From positions 29,177 to 93,176 of the forward strand of contig NZ_AFPJ01000020.1 in the NCBI RefSeq assembly GCF_000220505.1: a DNA stretch of 64,000 nucleotides. The letters run 5' to 3'. Each line of letters starts with the position of its first letter. Within the stretch, counting starts at the first letter, position 1. The notes under the pieces are model-generated. The model made no database searches, was not told where the DNA came from, and saw only the letters and a list, made by a program, of their open reading frames with translations. Shown piece after piece: positions 9,717-18,211 of this stretch. The translations under genes were made by a program, and so were the position numbers. This DNA comes from Microbulbifer agarilyticus S89 (GTDB lineage Bacteria > Pseudomonadota > Gammaproteobacteria > Pseudomonadales > Cellvibrionaceae).

Positions 9717-9757
9717 AAAACACAAAACCCACCGCTTGCGGTGGGTTTTGTGTTTTT
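9717..9757. terminator. Strong bidirectional intrinsic terminator
   Basis: A near-perfect 14-15-bp inverted repeat (9721-9752) is flanked by A residues on the left and TTTTT on the right. It can stop both the phosphatase-sulfatase unit on the plus strand and the convergent sulfatase-DUF3604-sulfatase unit on the minus strand. Confidence 0.92.
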
Positions 9758-9779
9758 GCACTTTGCTGTTTATCAGACT

Positions 9780-11540
9780 CTATTGCGGCGGCTTGTTAAT
9801 AAACTCCTCAACCACATTCGACATATCAAAGGTCTTGCCCCCTTGCACGGGCGGGTAGTCCTTGAGCGTCTGCAAATGCTGATTCATCAACACACCCATA
9901 GGCTGGATCAACCACGAGACTTTTTGCATCAGGTGACCGTATGAGTCCGGTGAATCGTAACTTTCATAGGGGTCCATGCGAATATTGAAAACCAGAGGTA
10001 CGGTTCTTGGCACAACGTTCGCGTAGTAGTCTTCCTTGGTGGAAAAGTGGAACTTCCAAGGGCCCATGCGCACCGCCGTCAGTTTGCTCTCGTAATAGTA
10101 AAAGATGTAGGAGCGCGCAGATTCATCGGCCTCACCCATCCAGTAGGGCAAGTTGTTCAAGCCATCGATGTACTGCTTCTTCTCCTTCAGCATTTTTTCC
10201 GCCACATCGGGCACCCCGGCAGCGGCAGCGAGTGTGGTAAACAGGTCCTGGTGGCCCTGGATGCCATTCAACGCAACCCCCGCGGGAATACGGCCAGGCC
10301 AACGGGCAAACATTGGTACCCGCACGCCACCTTCATAGGTTGTCATCTTTTCGCCGCGGAAGGGCGTGGTTGCGCCGTGCGGCCAGCTGCTATGCTCCGG
10401 ACCATTGTCCGTGCTGTACAGCACAATGGTGTTTTCGGTCAGGCCCTGCTCATCCAACCAGTCCAGCACCAGGCCAACGTCGTGATCGTGCTGCAACATG
10501 CCGGCACCGTGGTAGTCTGCCTCACTCGTGTACTTCTCTACCTTCTGCAACCATTCATCATCAATGCGGGTGTAGAGGTGCATGCGGCTGGTGTTTAGCC
10601 AGACAAAGAAAGGCTTGCCGTCACTCTTGGCTTTCTCCATAAATTTCAGTGCCAGTGGAATGACCTCAGCACTGTCAAAATTATGCATGCGCTTCTGCGT
10701 CAGGGGCCCGGTATCCTTGATGGTTTGCTTGCCCACCACACCGAATCTTGGGTCCTCGGTCTTGTCCATCTTGTCGGTGGCAAAGGAGTGGATAACCCCG
10801 CGGGTACCAAAGCTCTGCTCGTACTTTTCCAGGTCGCCGGAAAACTGCTTGCCGAAGTTCTGGTAATCCCGTTGTTCAGATTCCTCCTGCGTATTCAGGT
10901 GATACAGGTTTCCGAAGAATTCATCAAAGCCATGGTTGGTTGGAAGATGGGAATTGCGGTCCCCGAGATGGTTTTTACCAAAGTGGCCGGTGCTATAACC
11001 CTGCGCTTTCAGCACCTCCGCCAGGCTGGGGGACTCCGGCTGCAGACCCAAAGCATCACCGGGTTGGCCCACCGTCGTCATTCCTGAGCGTATGGGGTAC
11101 TGACCGGTAATAAAGGCGGCACGACCCGCGGTGCAAGAGGGTTGCGCATAGTGGTCTGTGAACAGCGCGCCCTCTTTGGCAATGCGATCAATGTTAGGGG
11201 TCGTATACCCCATGACGCCCTTTTCATAGGCGGACAAATTCGTCCAACCGATGTCGTCTCCCCAGATGACAAGAATGTTGGGCTTGCCCCCAGTCTGGTC
11301 ACTGGTTTGGGCAGCCTGCTGTTTCGGCTTTGCCGCTGCCAGGCTGCCCTGGCGGCTCACGAGCTTGCCTCCGGTTACCTCGGCGCCTGCGCTTTTTTGC
11401 GTGCGCGCTACTGCCTCGCTTGATTGTGATGTTGCTGGGTCAGCTTTCAGCGCTTGCTTTTGCGCTTGCGATGCTTCCTCTTCGCCGGAGCAGCCAGTCA
11501 ACAACACGGCAATACTCAAGGCCGCTAAATACTTATTCAC
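9780..11540 (-). CDS. Lipoprotein type I sulfatase, paralogue 2
   Basis: The product is 586 residues if started at the GTG at 11540, where GGAGG lies five bases upstream and gives a canonical lipoprotein signal ([16 protein letters not shown], lipid-anchored Cys17). The frame is open further upstream but without better signals. About 70 residues of Ala/Gln/Ser/Lys-rich linker separate the lipid anchor from the catalytic domain. The domain begins [12 protein letters not shown] and carries the formylglycine motif CTAGR at about Cys136, plus STDNGPE near the metal site. It therefore looks like a tethered version of the sulfatase at 8137. It is the last gene of a minus-strand unit: sulfatase 3, DUF3604, sulfatase 2. 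Confidence 0.88.
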   Translation of the reverse strand: MNKYLAALSIAVLLTGCSGEEEASQAQKQALKADPATSQSSEAVARTQKSAGAEVTGGKLVSRQGSLAAAKPKQQAAQTSDQTGGKPNILVIWGDDIGWTNLSAYEKGVMGYTTPNIDRIAKEGALFTDHYAQPSCTAGRAAFITGQYPIRSGMTTVGQPGDALGLQPESPSLAEVLKAQGYSTGHFGKNHLGDRNSHLPTNHGFDEFFGNLYHLNTQEESEQRDYQNFGKQFSGDLEKYEQSFGTRGVIHSFATDKMDKTEDPRFGVVGKQTIKDTGPLTQKRMHNFDSAEVIPLALKFMEKAKSDGKPFFVWLNTSRMHLYTRIDDEWLQKVEKYTSEADYHGAGMLQHDHDVGLVLDWLDEQGLTENTIVLYSTDNGPEHSSWPHGATTPFRGEKMTTYEGGVRVPMFARWPGRIPAGVALNGIQGHQDLFTTLAAAAGVPDVAEKMLKEKKQYIDGLNNLPYWMGEADESARSYIFYYYESKLTAVRMGPWKFHFSTKEDYYANVVPRTVPLVFNIRMDPYESYDSPDSYGHLMQKVSWLIQPMGVLMNQHLQTLKDYPPVQGGKTFDMSNVVEEFINKPPQ

Positions 11541-11618
11541 ATGAACCTCCATGTAACCATTTTTGTCGCGAAAGTCAGTCATCCGTGCAATCCACCGAGG
11601 ACTTCGGGTGAGGATTCC

Positions 11619-13643
11619 TTACGGCTTGTACCAGATCGGACTTGAGAAGGCGCGCTCCTGCAAGACCATTGGTACATCTTTATCCATCTCCACCTTGTTT
11701 CTCACTTTGTCGTAAAGTGTCCAGCGTGGCGTTGGTATCTCGAGCACCCGCACGTAATACACCGCGCGGTGCGCCGGGTTAAATTCAGGGTCTTCAAAGT
11801 AACCTACCAGCTCCGCCTCACCGATATCATTGGTATACTCGGCGGTCTCGAGATTCACGGTATCGCCAACCTTCTGGATATTGCCTTCTCCATCCAGTTT
11901 GCGGTCGCCAGACCACTTTACGTTGAAAATCTTCTCGTGGGTTTTTCCGCGGCCGTCCACCCACCCCTTGACGATCTGAATGCGATCCAAATTCGCGCCA
12001 TCGGGATCTTTCATCGCCGCGACCAGAAATCCGAGCTTCTTGCCAGATGGGTCGCCGTTTACGACCCCGCCCATGGGAACGCCCTTCTCATAACCAAGCT
12101 TCACAAAGTCTGATTCAGCATCGGCGCCGGTAAATTCAAAGCCGCCAAAAAAGCGCACCTGCATACGCGGGCCACTGGTTGCGAAAGTCTCTTTCCGCAA
12201 CATTGCGTCCCAGATTGCCTCTCTGGTGTTCTCCGTCGCCCACACACCCATGGTACCGGCGGAGGCCATCTCCCACCCCATGTAGTTATCGGAGGGTCCG
12301 CTCAGTAGCGGAAATTTCCAGCGTTCCTTGTTGCTCGGCTCCAGGGTCTTGAATTTCCCGAAGAAGTTATCTTCATCGGGCGTAGAGAGCCCTGTATGGG
12401 TATCCGTTGCACCATTAACGCCCAGCTGAAATGGATTCACACCCAGCTCGTCTTCCAGACGCATCCCCTCTTTCAACGCGGGGCGCCAATATTCATATTT
12501 GAAGGAGCCCGCGGGCTTTGGCTTGAGAATCAGGTTGCCGCGATCCCACAAATCCCAGCTCGCGAATTCATCCTCCGGCGACAGGCTGGGGTGAGACTCG
12601 CTCTGCCCCTTGATCTGGGTAACTTCATATAGTGGTTCGTAGCGCGCGCGTAATTCCGCCCACTCCTTGGTCATGGGCGAACCATCAAAGCGCTTCTGTT
12701 CAAACATGCGCCCATTGGACATGTTCCCGTTGTGGGGAATCGCGAAGACGCGCCCACCGGTTTTTTCCTCATAGGCCTGCATCCACTGCCAGAGCTTTTC
12801 CGGGTCCTGGGTCTCAAAGGTGGTCAGGGGTAACAAGCCGCGTGTTTTACTGGCGTCGTCCCGGAATATCACGTTGCGGTGGAGGTTGTCACCGCCACCC
12901 GCGTTGACGGTCCACTCGAAGGCAATAAACGTAGTGAATTCACCGGGCTTATTGAATTTTTCCGCCGCATCCACCGTTTTCTCCCATGCGGATTGCATCC
13001 ACTTGGGGTCCATGACAATTTCTGGCAGACGCTCTTCCGACTGCATGACGATCAGTTCACTCTTGGCATCCGCGGCCCGCTTTTCGTCCCCGGAATTGAG
13101 CGCTTCGTTCCAGCGCTTGAGTGTCTCATCCGCCATCATTTCCGGGTTACCGTCCACCAGTTCGCTGATCACTCCCATGCCATCGGAATGATCTGTGACC
13201 ATAAACCAGTCGTAGGCGCGGCTGAGCTTTGCGCTCAAGCCGCTATTTGATTTGACCTCCTCGCCCAGGGCGAAGCGGTAAGCATCTTCCGGTGACAGAA
13301 TCGCACCATCCATACCCGCATCGACCGACCACCCGGTATGGACATGAGTGTCACCAAAATACGCCTGCGTGGGATATGCCCCCACTGTTTTGGATTGAGC
13401 GGTTGAGTCGGTCGTACCAGGCTCATTTGCGGCGCCGCTCTCAGCGTCCATGGCGGTACCTGTATCACGGGGATTCCCAGTGACTTTATCGGTATCTCTT
13501 CCAAACTCTTCCTGAATCAGGACTTCACCGTTACCGTCCGACGCAGTACCGGCATTTTTGTCCTCTCTCTCCTTATCACCGCCGCAGCCTGCCAGCATCA
13601 TGGCCGCCGCCAAGGTGGAGACCAGTAGGGTTTGTCTTTTCAT
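11619..13643 (-). CDS. DUF3604 lipoprotein, PHP-like putative metallohydrolase
   Basis: This 674-residue protein begins with a lipoprotein signal (lipobox LAGC, Cys20) and a Thr/Gly/Glu-rich linker of about 65 residues. The DUF3604 domain follows and shows candidate metal ligands resembling the PHP superfamily: FGDTHVHTGWS (about 97-106), VTDHSDG (about 149-155) and a later IPHNGN. DUF3604 proteins have no firmly established biochemical role that I know of. The gene sits between two sulfatases, 52 and 78 bp away, in the same direction. It probably serves the same substrate pathway at the cell envelope, as an esterase, phosphodiesterase or other hydrolase; that is an inference. Confidence 0.85.
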   Translation of the reverse strand: MKRQTLLVSTLAAAMMLAGCGGDKEREDKNAGTASDGNGEVLIQEEFGRDTDKVTGNPRDTGTAMDAESGAANEPGTTDSTAQSKTVGAYPTQAYFGDTHVHTGWSVDAGMDGAILSPEDAYRFALGEEVKSNSGLSAKLSRAYDWFMVTDHSDGMGVISELVDGNPEMMADETLKRWNEALNSGDEKRAADAKSELIVMQSEERLPEIVMDPKWMQSAWEKTVDAAEKFNKPGEFTTFIAFEWTVNAGGGDNLHRNVIFRDDASKTRGLLPLTTFETQDPEKLWQWMQAYEEKTGGRVFAIPHNGNMSNGRMFEQKRFDGSPMTKEWAELRARYEPLYEVTQIKGQSESHPSLSPEDEFASWDLWDRGNLILKPKPAGSFKYEYWRPALKEGMRLEDELGVNPFQLGVNGATDTHTGLSTPDEDNFFGKFKTLEPSNKERWKFPLLSGPSDNYMGWEMASAGTMGVWATENTREAIWDAMLRKETFATSGPRMQVRFFGGFEFTGADAESDFVKLGYEKGVPMGGVVNGDPSGKKLGFLVAAMKDPDGANLDRIQIVKGWVDGRGKTHEKIFNVKWSGDRKLDGEGNIQKVGDTVNLETAEYTNDIGEAELVGYFEDPEFNPAHRAVYYVRVLEIPTPRWTLYDKVRNKVEMDKDVPMVLQERAFSSPIWYKP

Positions 13644-13695
13644 CGGTATCTTCCTTGGGTATCGAGTACCATCCTTGGATCTGAAGTTTCGATCA

Positions 13696-15231
13696 CTAGC
13701 GCTGCTGATGTGCCAGTGATTCGATTAGCGTGCTGACCTCACCGACCTGAACAGACATGCTTTTCTGAACGGGAGGGAACTTCTCAAAGCTTTTGACAAA
13801 TTCTTTTATCTGGACCCCGGCGGGCCCCAGAGTCCATGTACGGTTTTCTGCCCACTCGTCATAACCGCGCGCATCGATAAAGCGCTCAAACGGATCCACC
13901 TTCAGGTTGATGATGTAAGGTGAGGTGAGGGGTATCTGGCTGGCACGGAACCATTCTTCCTGATCGATAAACAGGAACTTCCAGTCGCCATGGCGCATAC
14001 CGTGAAAGGTGGTCTCGGTGAAGTAGTAAAATTCCTTGCGCTTGGTCTTGCCTTGATTGATCAACAAGTCCGTCTGATCGTAACCATCGAGGTGTACCTT
14101 GTATTTTCGACCACCAACTTTGGTGCCAGACAGCAATTTTTCCTTGATATCTTTATCACCGACAAAGGACAGAATGGTTGGCACCCAATCTTCCATCGTC
14201 ATAAATTCTCCGGTAGAGACGCCGGCGGGAATATTCCCCGGCCACTTCACCAGCATGGGCACCCGGAAACCGCCTTCCCAACCACCGACACCCTTCTCCC
14301 CATGGAACGGCTGATTGCCACCATCCGGCCAGGAATTTGAGGCTGCGCCATTATCGGTGGAAAACATCACCAAGGTGTCGTTAGCAACGCCGAGTTCGTC
14401 CAGCAGATCCAGAAGTTCACCGACATCGTCATCCAACTCCATCATGCCGTCTGCATAAATTCCGTAACCGCTCTTCCCTTTGTACTTATCATTCAAGTTA
14501 GTGCGGTAGTGCATACGTGTGGTGTTATGCCAGACAAAGAAAGGCTTTCCCGCCTTGACGGCATCGGTAATAAAGCGCTTAGACTGTTCCAGTACTTCCT
14601 GATCCAGATTACGCTGGCGCTCTTGCCCCCACTCACCCAGGTCTTTTATCTCCTGCTTGCCGCCGGCAAGTGCTTTGGAGTGGATGACACCACGCATTTT
14701 CAATCCATATTTTTCCTGTACTTCAGGATCTTTCGGGTAATCGTACTGCTCTGGATACTCACCGGCGTTCAGGTGATAGAGAATACCGAAGAACTCATCG
14801 AAGCCGTGATTTGTTGGCAAATGCTCATCACGGTCGCCCAAGTGATTCTTGCCGAACTGGCCGGTAACATAACCGTGCGGCTTAAGCAGCCCAGCCAGAG
14901 TGGGCGTTTCTTCCTTTAACCCCTGTTCGGCACCGGGTAAGCCAACGGTGCTGAGGCCAATGCGCATTGGGTACTGGCCGGTGATGAATGCGGCACGCCC
15001 CGCGGTGCACGACGCCTGGGCATAATGATCCATGAAGATCATGCCGTCTTTAGCAATGCGATCAATATTGGGTGTGGAGCCTCCCATCATCCCACGGTGA
15101 TAGGCGCTGACATTCCACATGCCCACATCATCCCCCCAAATAATGAGAATATTTGGCTTGTCTGCGCCCTGCACCAGGGGAGCAAAACAGACGAGCAGGA
15201 TCAGGACGACTTTTTGAGAAAGGTAACGCAT
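13696..15231 (-). CDS. Secreted type I sulfatase, paralogue 3
   Basis: This 511-residue sulfatase has a Sec signal peptide (MRYLSQKVVLILLVCFAPL, cleavage near VQG-ADKP). It has the metal-binding NILIIWGDDVGMWN strand, the formylglycine motif CTAGR with Cys75, and FSTDNGAA in the second metal loop. I chose ATG 15231; the frame extends eight codons to a TTG without a ribosome site. It is very close in order and wording to the two other sulfatases in this cluster (shared [20 protein letters not shown] and NHGFDEFFG blocks), so the three arose by duplication. It heads the minus-strand unit that continues into DUF3604 and sulfatase 2. Confidence 0.9.
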   Translation of the reverse strand: MRYLSQKVVLILLVCFAPLVQGADKPNILIIWGDDVGMWNVSAYHRGMMGGSTPNIDRIAKDGMIFMDHYAQASCTAGRAAFITGQYPMRIGLSTVGLPGAEQGLKEETPTLAGLLKPHGYVTGQFGKNHLGDRDEHLPTNHGFDEFFGILYHLNAGEYPEQYDYPKDPEVQEKYGLKMRGVIHSKALAGGKQEIKDLGEWGQERQRNLDQEVLEQSKRFITDAVKAGKPFFVWHNTTRMHYRTNLNDKYKGKSGYGIYADGMMELDDDVGELLDLLDELGVANDTLVMFSTDNGAASNSWPDGGNQPFHGEKGVGGWEGGFRVPMLVKWPGNIPAGVSTGEFMTMEDWVPTILSFVGDKDIKEKLLSGTKVGGRKYKVHLDGYDQTDLLINQGKTKRKEFYYFTETTFHGMRHGDWKFLFIDQEEWFRASQIPLTSPYIINLKVDPFERFIDARGYDEWAENRTWTLGPAGVQIKEFVKSFEKFPPVQKSMSVQVGEVSTLIESLAHQQR

Positions 15232-15477
15232 AAAAAAGGCCTTATACTTCGGCAAAAATTATGTAGCACACTAAGAGCTGCCTAGAAATTTGGCATCGAA
15301 AGTATAGGCATACAGGAAATTTTCATTCGGAATTGGCGCATGACAACTTTTCCACCCAATAGAATGGAAGTTATTTCCGTTTTCTATACTCAGCTTTCAG
15401 TACAGGGCCGTCGCTGGCCAAGCGCAGTTGTCTGATCTATTGCAAATCAATATCCCACTCAATTTTTTGGGGACACC

Positions 15478-16617
15478 ATGGCCCAGGGCTCGAAGAAAGC
15501 CGTTTTATACGCCATTTGCGTAAACGCAATTATTACCGTGCTAAAAGGTGTGGCCGCTCTGGCAACCCATTCAGCGGCAATGATGAATGAAGCGGTCCAC
15601 AGTTTGATGGACACTCTGAATCAGATCTTTTTATTGTTGGGTCTGAAACGTGGTGGAAGACCGGCGGATAGGCACTATGCGTTTGGCCATGGCCAGAAGA
15701 AATATCTGTGGAACCTTTGGAGTGCCATCGGCCTGTTCTCCATTGGCTGCGGCCTGGGCCTGGCCCACGCGTGGCACGCATTTCACAATTTAGGGCATAT
15801 AGAACGTCCAGATACCATTCAGGTGCTGGGCATGGCGGTTCACCCAATTGTGATTTCGGTGCTGGTGTTAACCATCGCCCTCGTACTCGAGGGGTATGTC
15901 CTCTACGTGGCGGCCAAGGAATTCTTCAGCCGGATGCGCGACGCCGGTTTGCGCAATCCGTTTCGCTACCTGGTATCCGCGGATGACCCGACGCTGATTG
16001 CCGTGCTGCTCGAAGACTCGATTGCTGTTACCGGTGTAATCCTCGCGGCCACGGGGATCGGCATGACGCAGGTCACTGGCGACCCGCGCTGGGACATCGG
16101 GTTTTCGGTATTGATTGCCCTGATGCTCGGTGTTACCGCCATCTTCCTCGGCATGGTGAACATGCGCTTTCTCACCAGTATTCGCGACCACAAGGCGGAG
16201 AGATGCTTTAGCGAAATCGTACGCCAGCACCCGGAGATCGAACGCCACCATGACCTGCGTTCGATCATCGTAGACGACCGACATACCGTGGTCGTTGCGG
16301 AAATAGAGCTACGTGAAGAGGTACTGATGCGAGACATGCGTGCGCGCATCGAAGCACATCAGACTGCACTGCTGGAACGCGTGCCGAATTATCGACGTAC
16401 CGACACGATTATCGACTATGCAGAGCAGCGGGCAACGGTGCAGGCGACGCTCGAGGCAACAGAAACGCTCATTGATACGCTGGAAAAAGAACTGAAGCAG
16501 CGATGCACCCAGGTCTCCCATTTGACGGTGGAAATAGACGGAATCGCCGCACCTTCGAAGCTGGACGACCCAGACACTCTGGATAAGGGGGATACCGGAG
16601 TTGCCGGCTCCGTTTGA
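15478..16617 (+). CDS. Cation diffusion facilitator (CDF) transporter, ZnT9-like branch
   Basis: This 379-residue inner-membrane protein has six predicted transmembrane helices and a C-terminal cytoplasmic domain. Helix 2 carries EAVHSLMD (His41, Asp45) and helix 5 carries LLEDSIAVTG (Asp180), matching the metal-site positions of CDF exporters. The HYAFGHGQ loop after helix 2 is also typical. CDF proteins export Zn, Fe, Co or Mn in exchange for protons. The replacement of the usual second HxxxD by EDS is characteristic of the ZnT9-like branch, whose metal is unclear. GGGGA lies a few bases before the ATG. The last 60 residues are Glu/Asp-rich and may be regulatory. It is divergent from the sulfatase unit. 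Confidence 0.85.
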   Translation: MAQGSKKAVLYAICVNAIITVLKGVAALATHSAAMMNEAVHSLMDTLNQIFLLLGLKRGGRPADRHYAFGHGQKKYLWNLWSAIGLFSIGCGLGLAHAWHAFHNLGHIERPDTIQVLGMAVHPIVISVLVLTIALVLEGYVLYVAAKEFFSRMRDAGLRNPFRYLVSADDPTLIAVLLEDSIAVTGVILAATGIGMTQVTGDPRWDIGFSVLIALMLGVTAIFLGMVNMRFLTSIRDHKAERCFSEIVRQHPEIERHHDLRSIIVDDRHTVVVAEIELREEVLMRDMRARIEAHQTALLERVPNYRRTDTIIDYAEQRATVQATLEATETLIDTLEKELKQRCTQVSHLTVEIDGIAAPSKLDDPDTLDKGDTGVAGSV

Positions 16618-16655
16618 TCAATGGCAATACGGTGTCACTAACTGACGGAGGCGTT

Positions 16656-16979
16656 CTATTTGGGCGGCAAAGAGCCGGCAAACTCCACACCGCGATTGAC
16701 CCAACCATCCAGGTCTTCGAGAATGGCGTCCTCCTCAACGTACACCATGCCCTTGAGTGGTCGCCCGGTAAAATCCATAGGACGGGTATATCGCTCGCCC
16801 AGTGCAGCCTGGTAGTTGTCTGGCCCGACCCGCACCATCAGCTCCTCACCAACGACGCCGCAGGCCATGTTGCCATTGAGCATAAATGCCAGGCCACCAA
16901 ACATCTGCTTTTCGGTCAGCCCATCTTCTTCCGGTAGGGCTTGACGTACTTTGTCGGCCAGTTCTTCACTGTAAGGCAT
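16656..16979 (-). CDS. TfoX N-terminal domain protein
   Basis: This 107-residue single-domain protein matches the TfoX_N family: the KQMFGGLAFMLNGNMACGVVG core is followed by a (V/M)RVGPDNYQAAL segment and a GMVYVEEDAI strand. Full-length TfoX/Sxy proteins activate competence genes in gammaproteobacteria. Stand-alone N-terminal domains are common and of unknown role. The ATG at 16979 is set by GGAG seven bases upstream, so the longer open frame is not used. The gene converges on the CDF gene with a 38-base gap. Confidence 0.82.
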   Translation of the reverse strand: MPYSEELADKVRQALPEEDGLTEKQMFGGLAFMLNGNMACGVVGEELMVRVGPDNYQAALGERYTRPMDFTGRPLKGMVYVEEDAILEDLDGWVNRGVEFAGSLPPK

Positions 16980-17410
16980 AATCAACTCCTTGATTGTTAT
17001 CTTAATTCCAGAGTGCGCTCCACTGGAGCACCGACGGTGCCACTCACCCGGCATCCTGCGCACAGGCCAGCGTTTGGGACTTGAGGGAGATTTACATCGG
17101 AATGGCAGGCAGTCACGAGACTGTGCCGCGTGTGTAGGCAATCGCTATGCTGGGGGCTAACGAACCCCAGATAACCAGCCTGTAGCGTGGGTATGGAGAT
17201 TAATGTCGATTGCGATGAAGTGCCCATACGAAAAATGTTATTACGCTTATGCTTTTCAGTGTAGCAAAGAATCAAGAACAGATTGGGCTAAGAGAGAAAT
17301 TTCACCTCGCTCACGGCAGAACAGGTGGCGTGCAAGTCAGTCGCGCACAATGAGATGCGCGCCATGCGCATCCCATCGCTATGGAAAAAACTACCTATGA
17401 AGTAGTTGAG
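16980..17410. other. Intergenic stretch without a supported gene
   Basis: About 430 bases between the TfoX-like gene and the NTF2-like gene. Only short ORFs without ribosome sites are present, and I recognise no RNA gene or repeat. Upstream sequences for the TfoX-like gene must lie here. Confidence 0.6.
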
Positions 17411-17926
17411 TTACTTCGGAGTAAATGGCAGTGAGGAGTGGTGCAGGTTTATTTTTACATTGCCGTCTTCGTCTTTTACGTACCCAAACGAATACTCGAC
17501 CTTCACTTCCTCTCCATCCTCTTTAGTGAAGAAATAATTACCCATTGCCAGCGCAGAATCGCCATCGGTAATGACACCCTCGTTTTCCCAGCGCACATTG
17601 GTGTAAGGTGCGAGAGCAAACCCTTTGTCCTCTTCCATATCCTGGCCAATGAAATACGATAAAGCTTCCTTTTTGGTACCACGGAACTGATCGACCGACG
17701 CCAGTGTCGGCTTGAACAGTACTGGACCCATGCCATAAGCATAAAACTTGTCGATATGATCGATCGCTGCTTGCTTGGGATCTTCGGCTTTGCCGATTTT
17801 TACGATCCCTTCACCCCAACCCTTTTGAGCTGCTAACACCTCTTCTTTGGAAATCGAGGAATCGGCATGCGCGTTGAATACAGTCATAGCCAACACCGAT
17901 AGCACAATCGAAACCAATCTTTTCAT
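17411..17926 (-). CDS. Secreted NTF2/SnoaL-like protein
   Basis: This 171-residue protein has a clear signal peptide (MKRLVSIVLSVLAMTVFNAHA-DS). The mature part has the helix-then-beta-sheet pattern of the NTF2/SnoaL cone fold: an IDHIDKFYAYGMGPVLFKPT helix and loop, FRGTKKEALSYFIG, and closing strands ending in NLHHSS. These folds can be enzymes or binding proteins. No catalytic residue is identifiable, so no function is assigned. It stands alone downstream of the purL terminator, in the same direction. Confidence 0.7.
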   Translation of the reverse strand: MKRLVSIVLSVLAMTVFNAHADSSISKEEVLAAQKGWGEGIVKIGKAEDPKQAAIDHIDKFYAYGMGPVLFKPTLASVDQFRGTKKEALSYFIGQDMEEDKGFALAPYTNVRWENEGVITDGDSALAMGNYFFTKEDGEEVKVEYSFGYVKDEDGNVKINLHHSSLPFTPK

Positions 17927-18146
17927 CTATACATCCTCGTATTCAAAACTTGGAATCCAAACAGTAGCACTTCTGATACTAGATCAAGTGCGAAATCCCT
18001 GAGACGCACTGGTTTAAGTACGCAGTGACCGAAAGAATGGACCAGACGAAAGCAGATACATATCGCTGTATTCATCACTTCCATGCAAATTGTCACGCAG
18101 AGTTACATAAACGCCAGGCAACGATAAAACGTGTTCGCGAAAAATA

Positions 18147-18174
18147 AAAAACCCCGGTAAGTACCGAGGTTTTT
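18147..18174 (-). terminator. Intrinsic terminator of purL
   Basis: A 13-base inverted repeat with one mismatch (AAAAACC-x-CGGTA / TACCG-x-GGTTTTT), two-base centre and a T run on the minus strand lies about 40 bases past the purL stop. The A/T-rich ends could also stop plus-strand transcription. Confidence 0.85.
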
Positions 18175-18211
18175 CTGTGCCTGCAAGCAGGCGAGTGAGC
18201 AGTGCCGAGAA

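Noticed and set aside
14099-14314. Small plus-strand ORFs inside the sulfatase genes
   Set aside because: All are short antisense or off-frame reads without ribosome sites inside well-supported genes.
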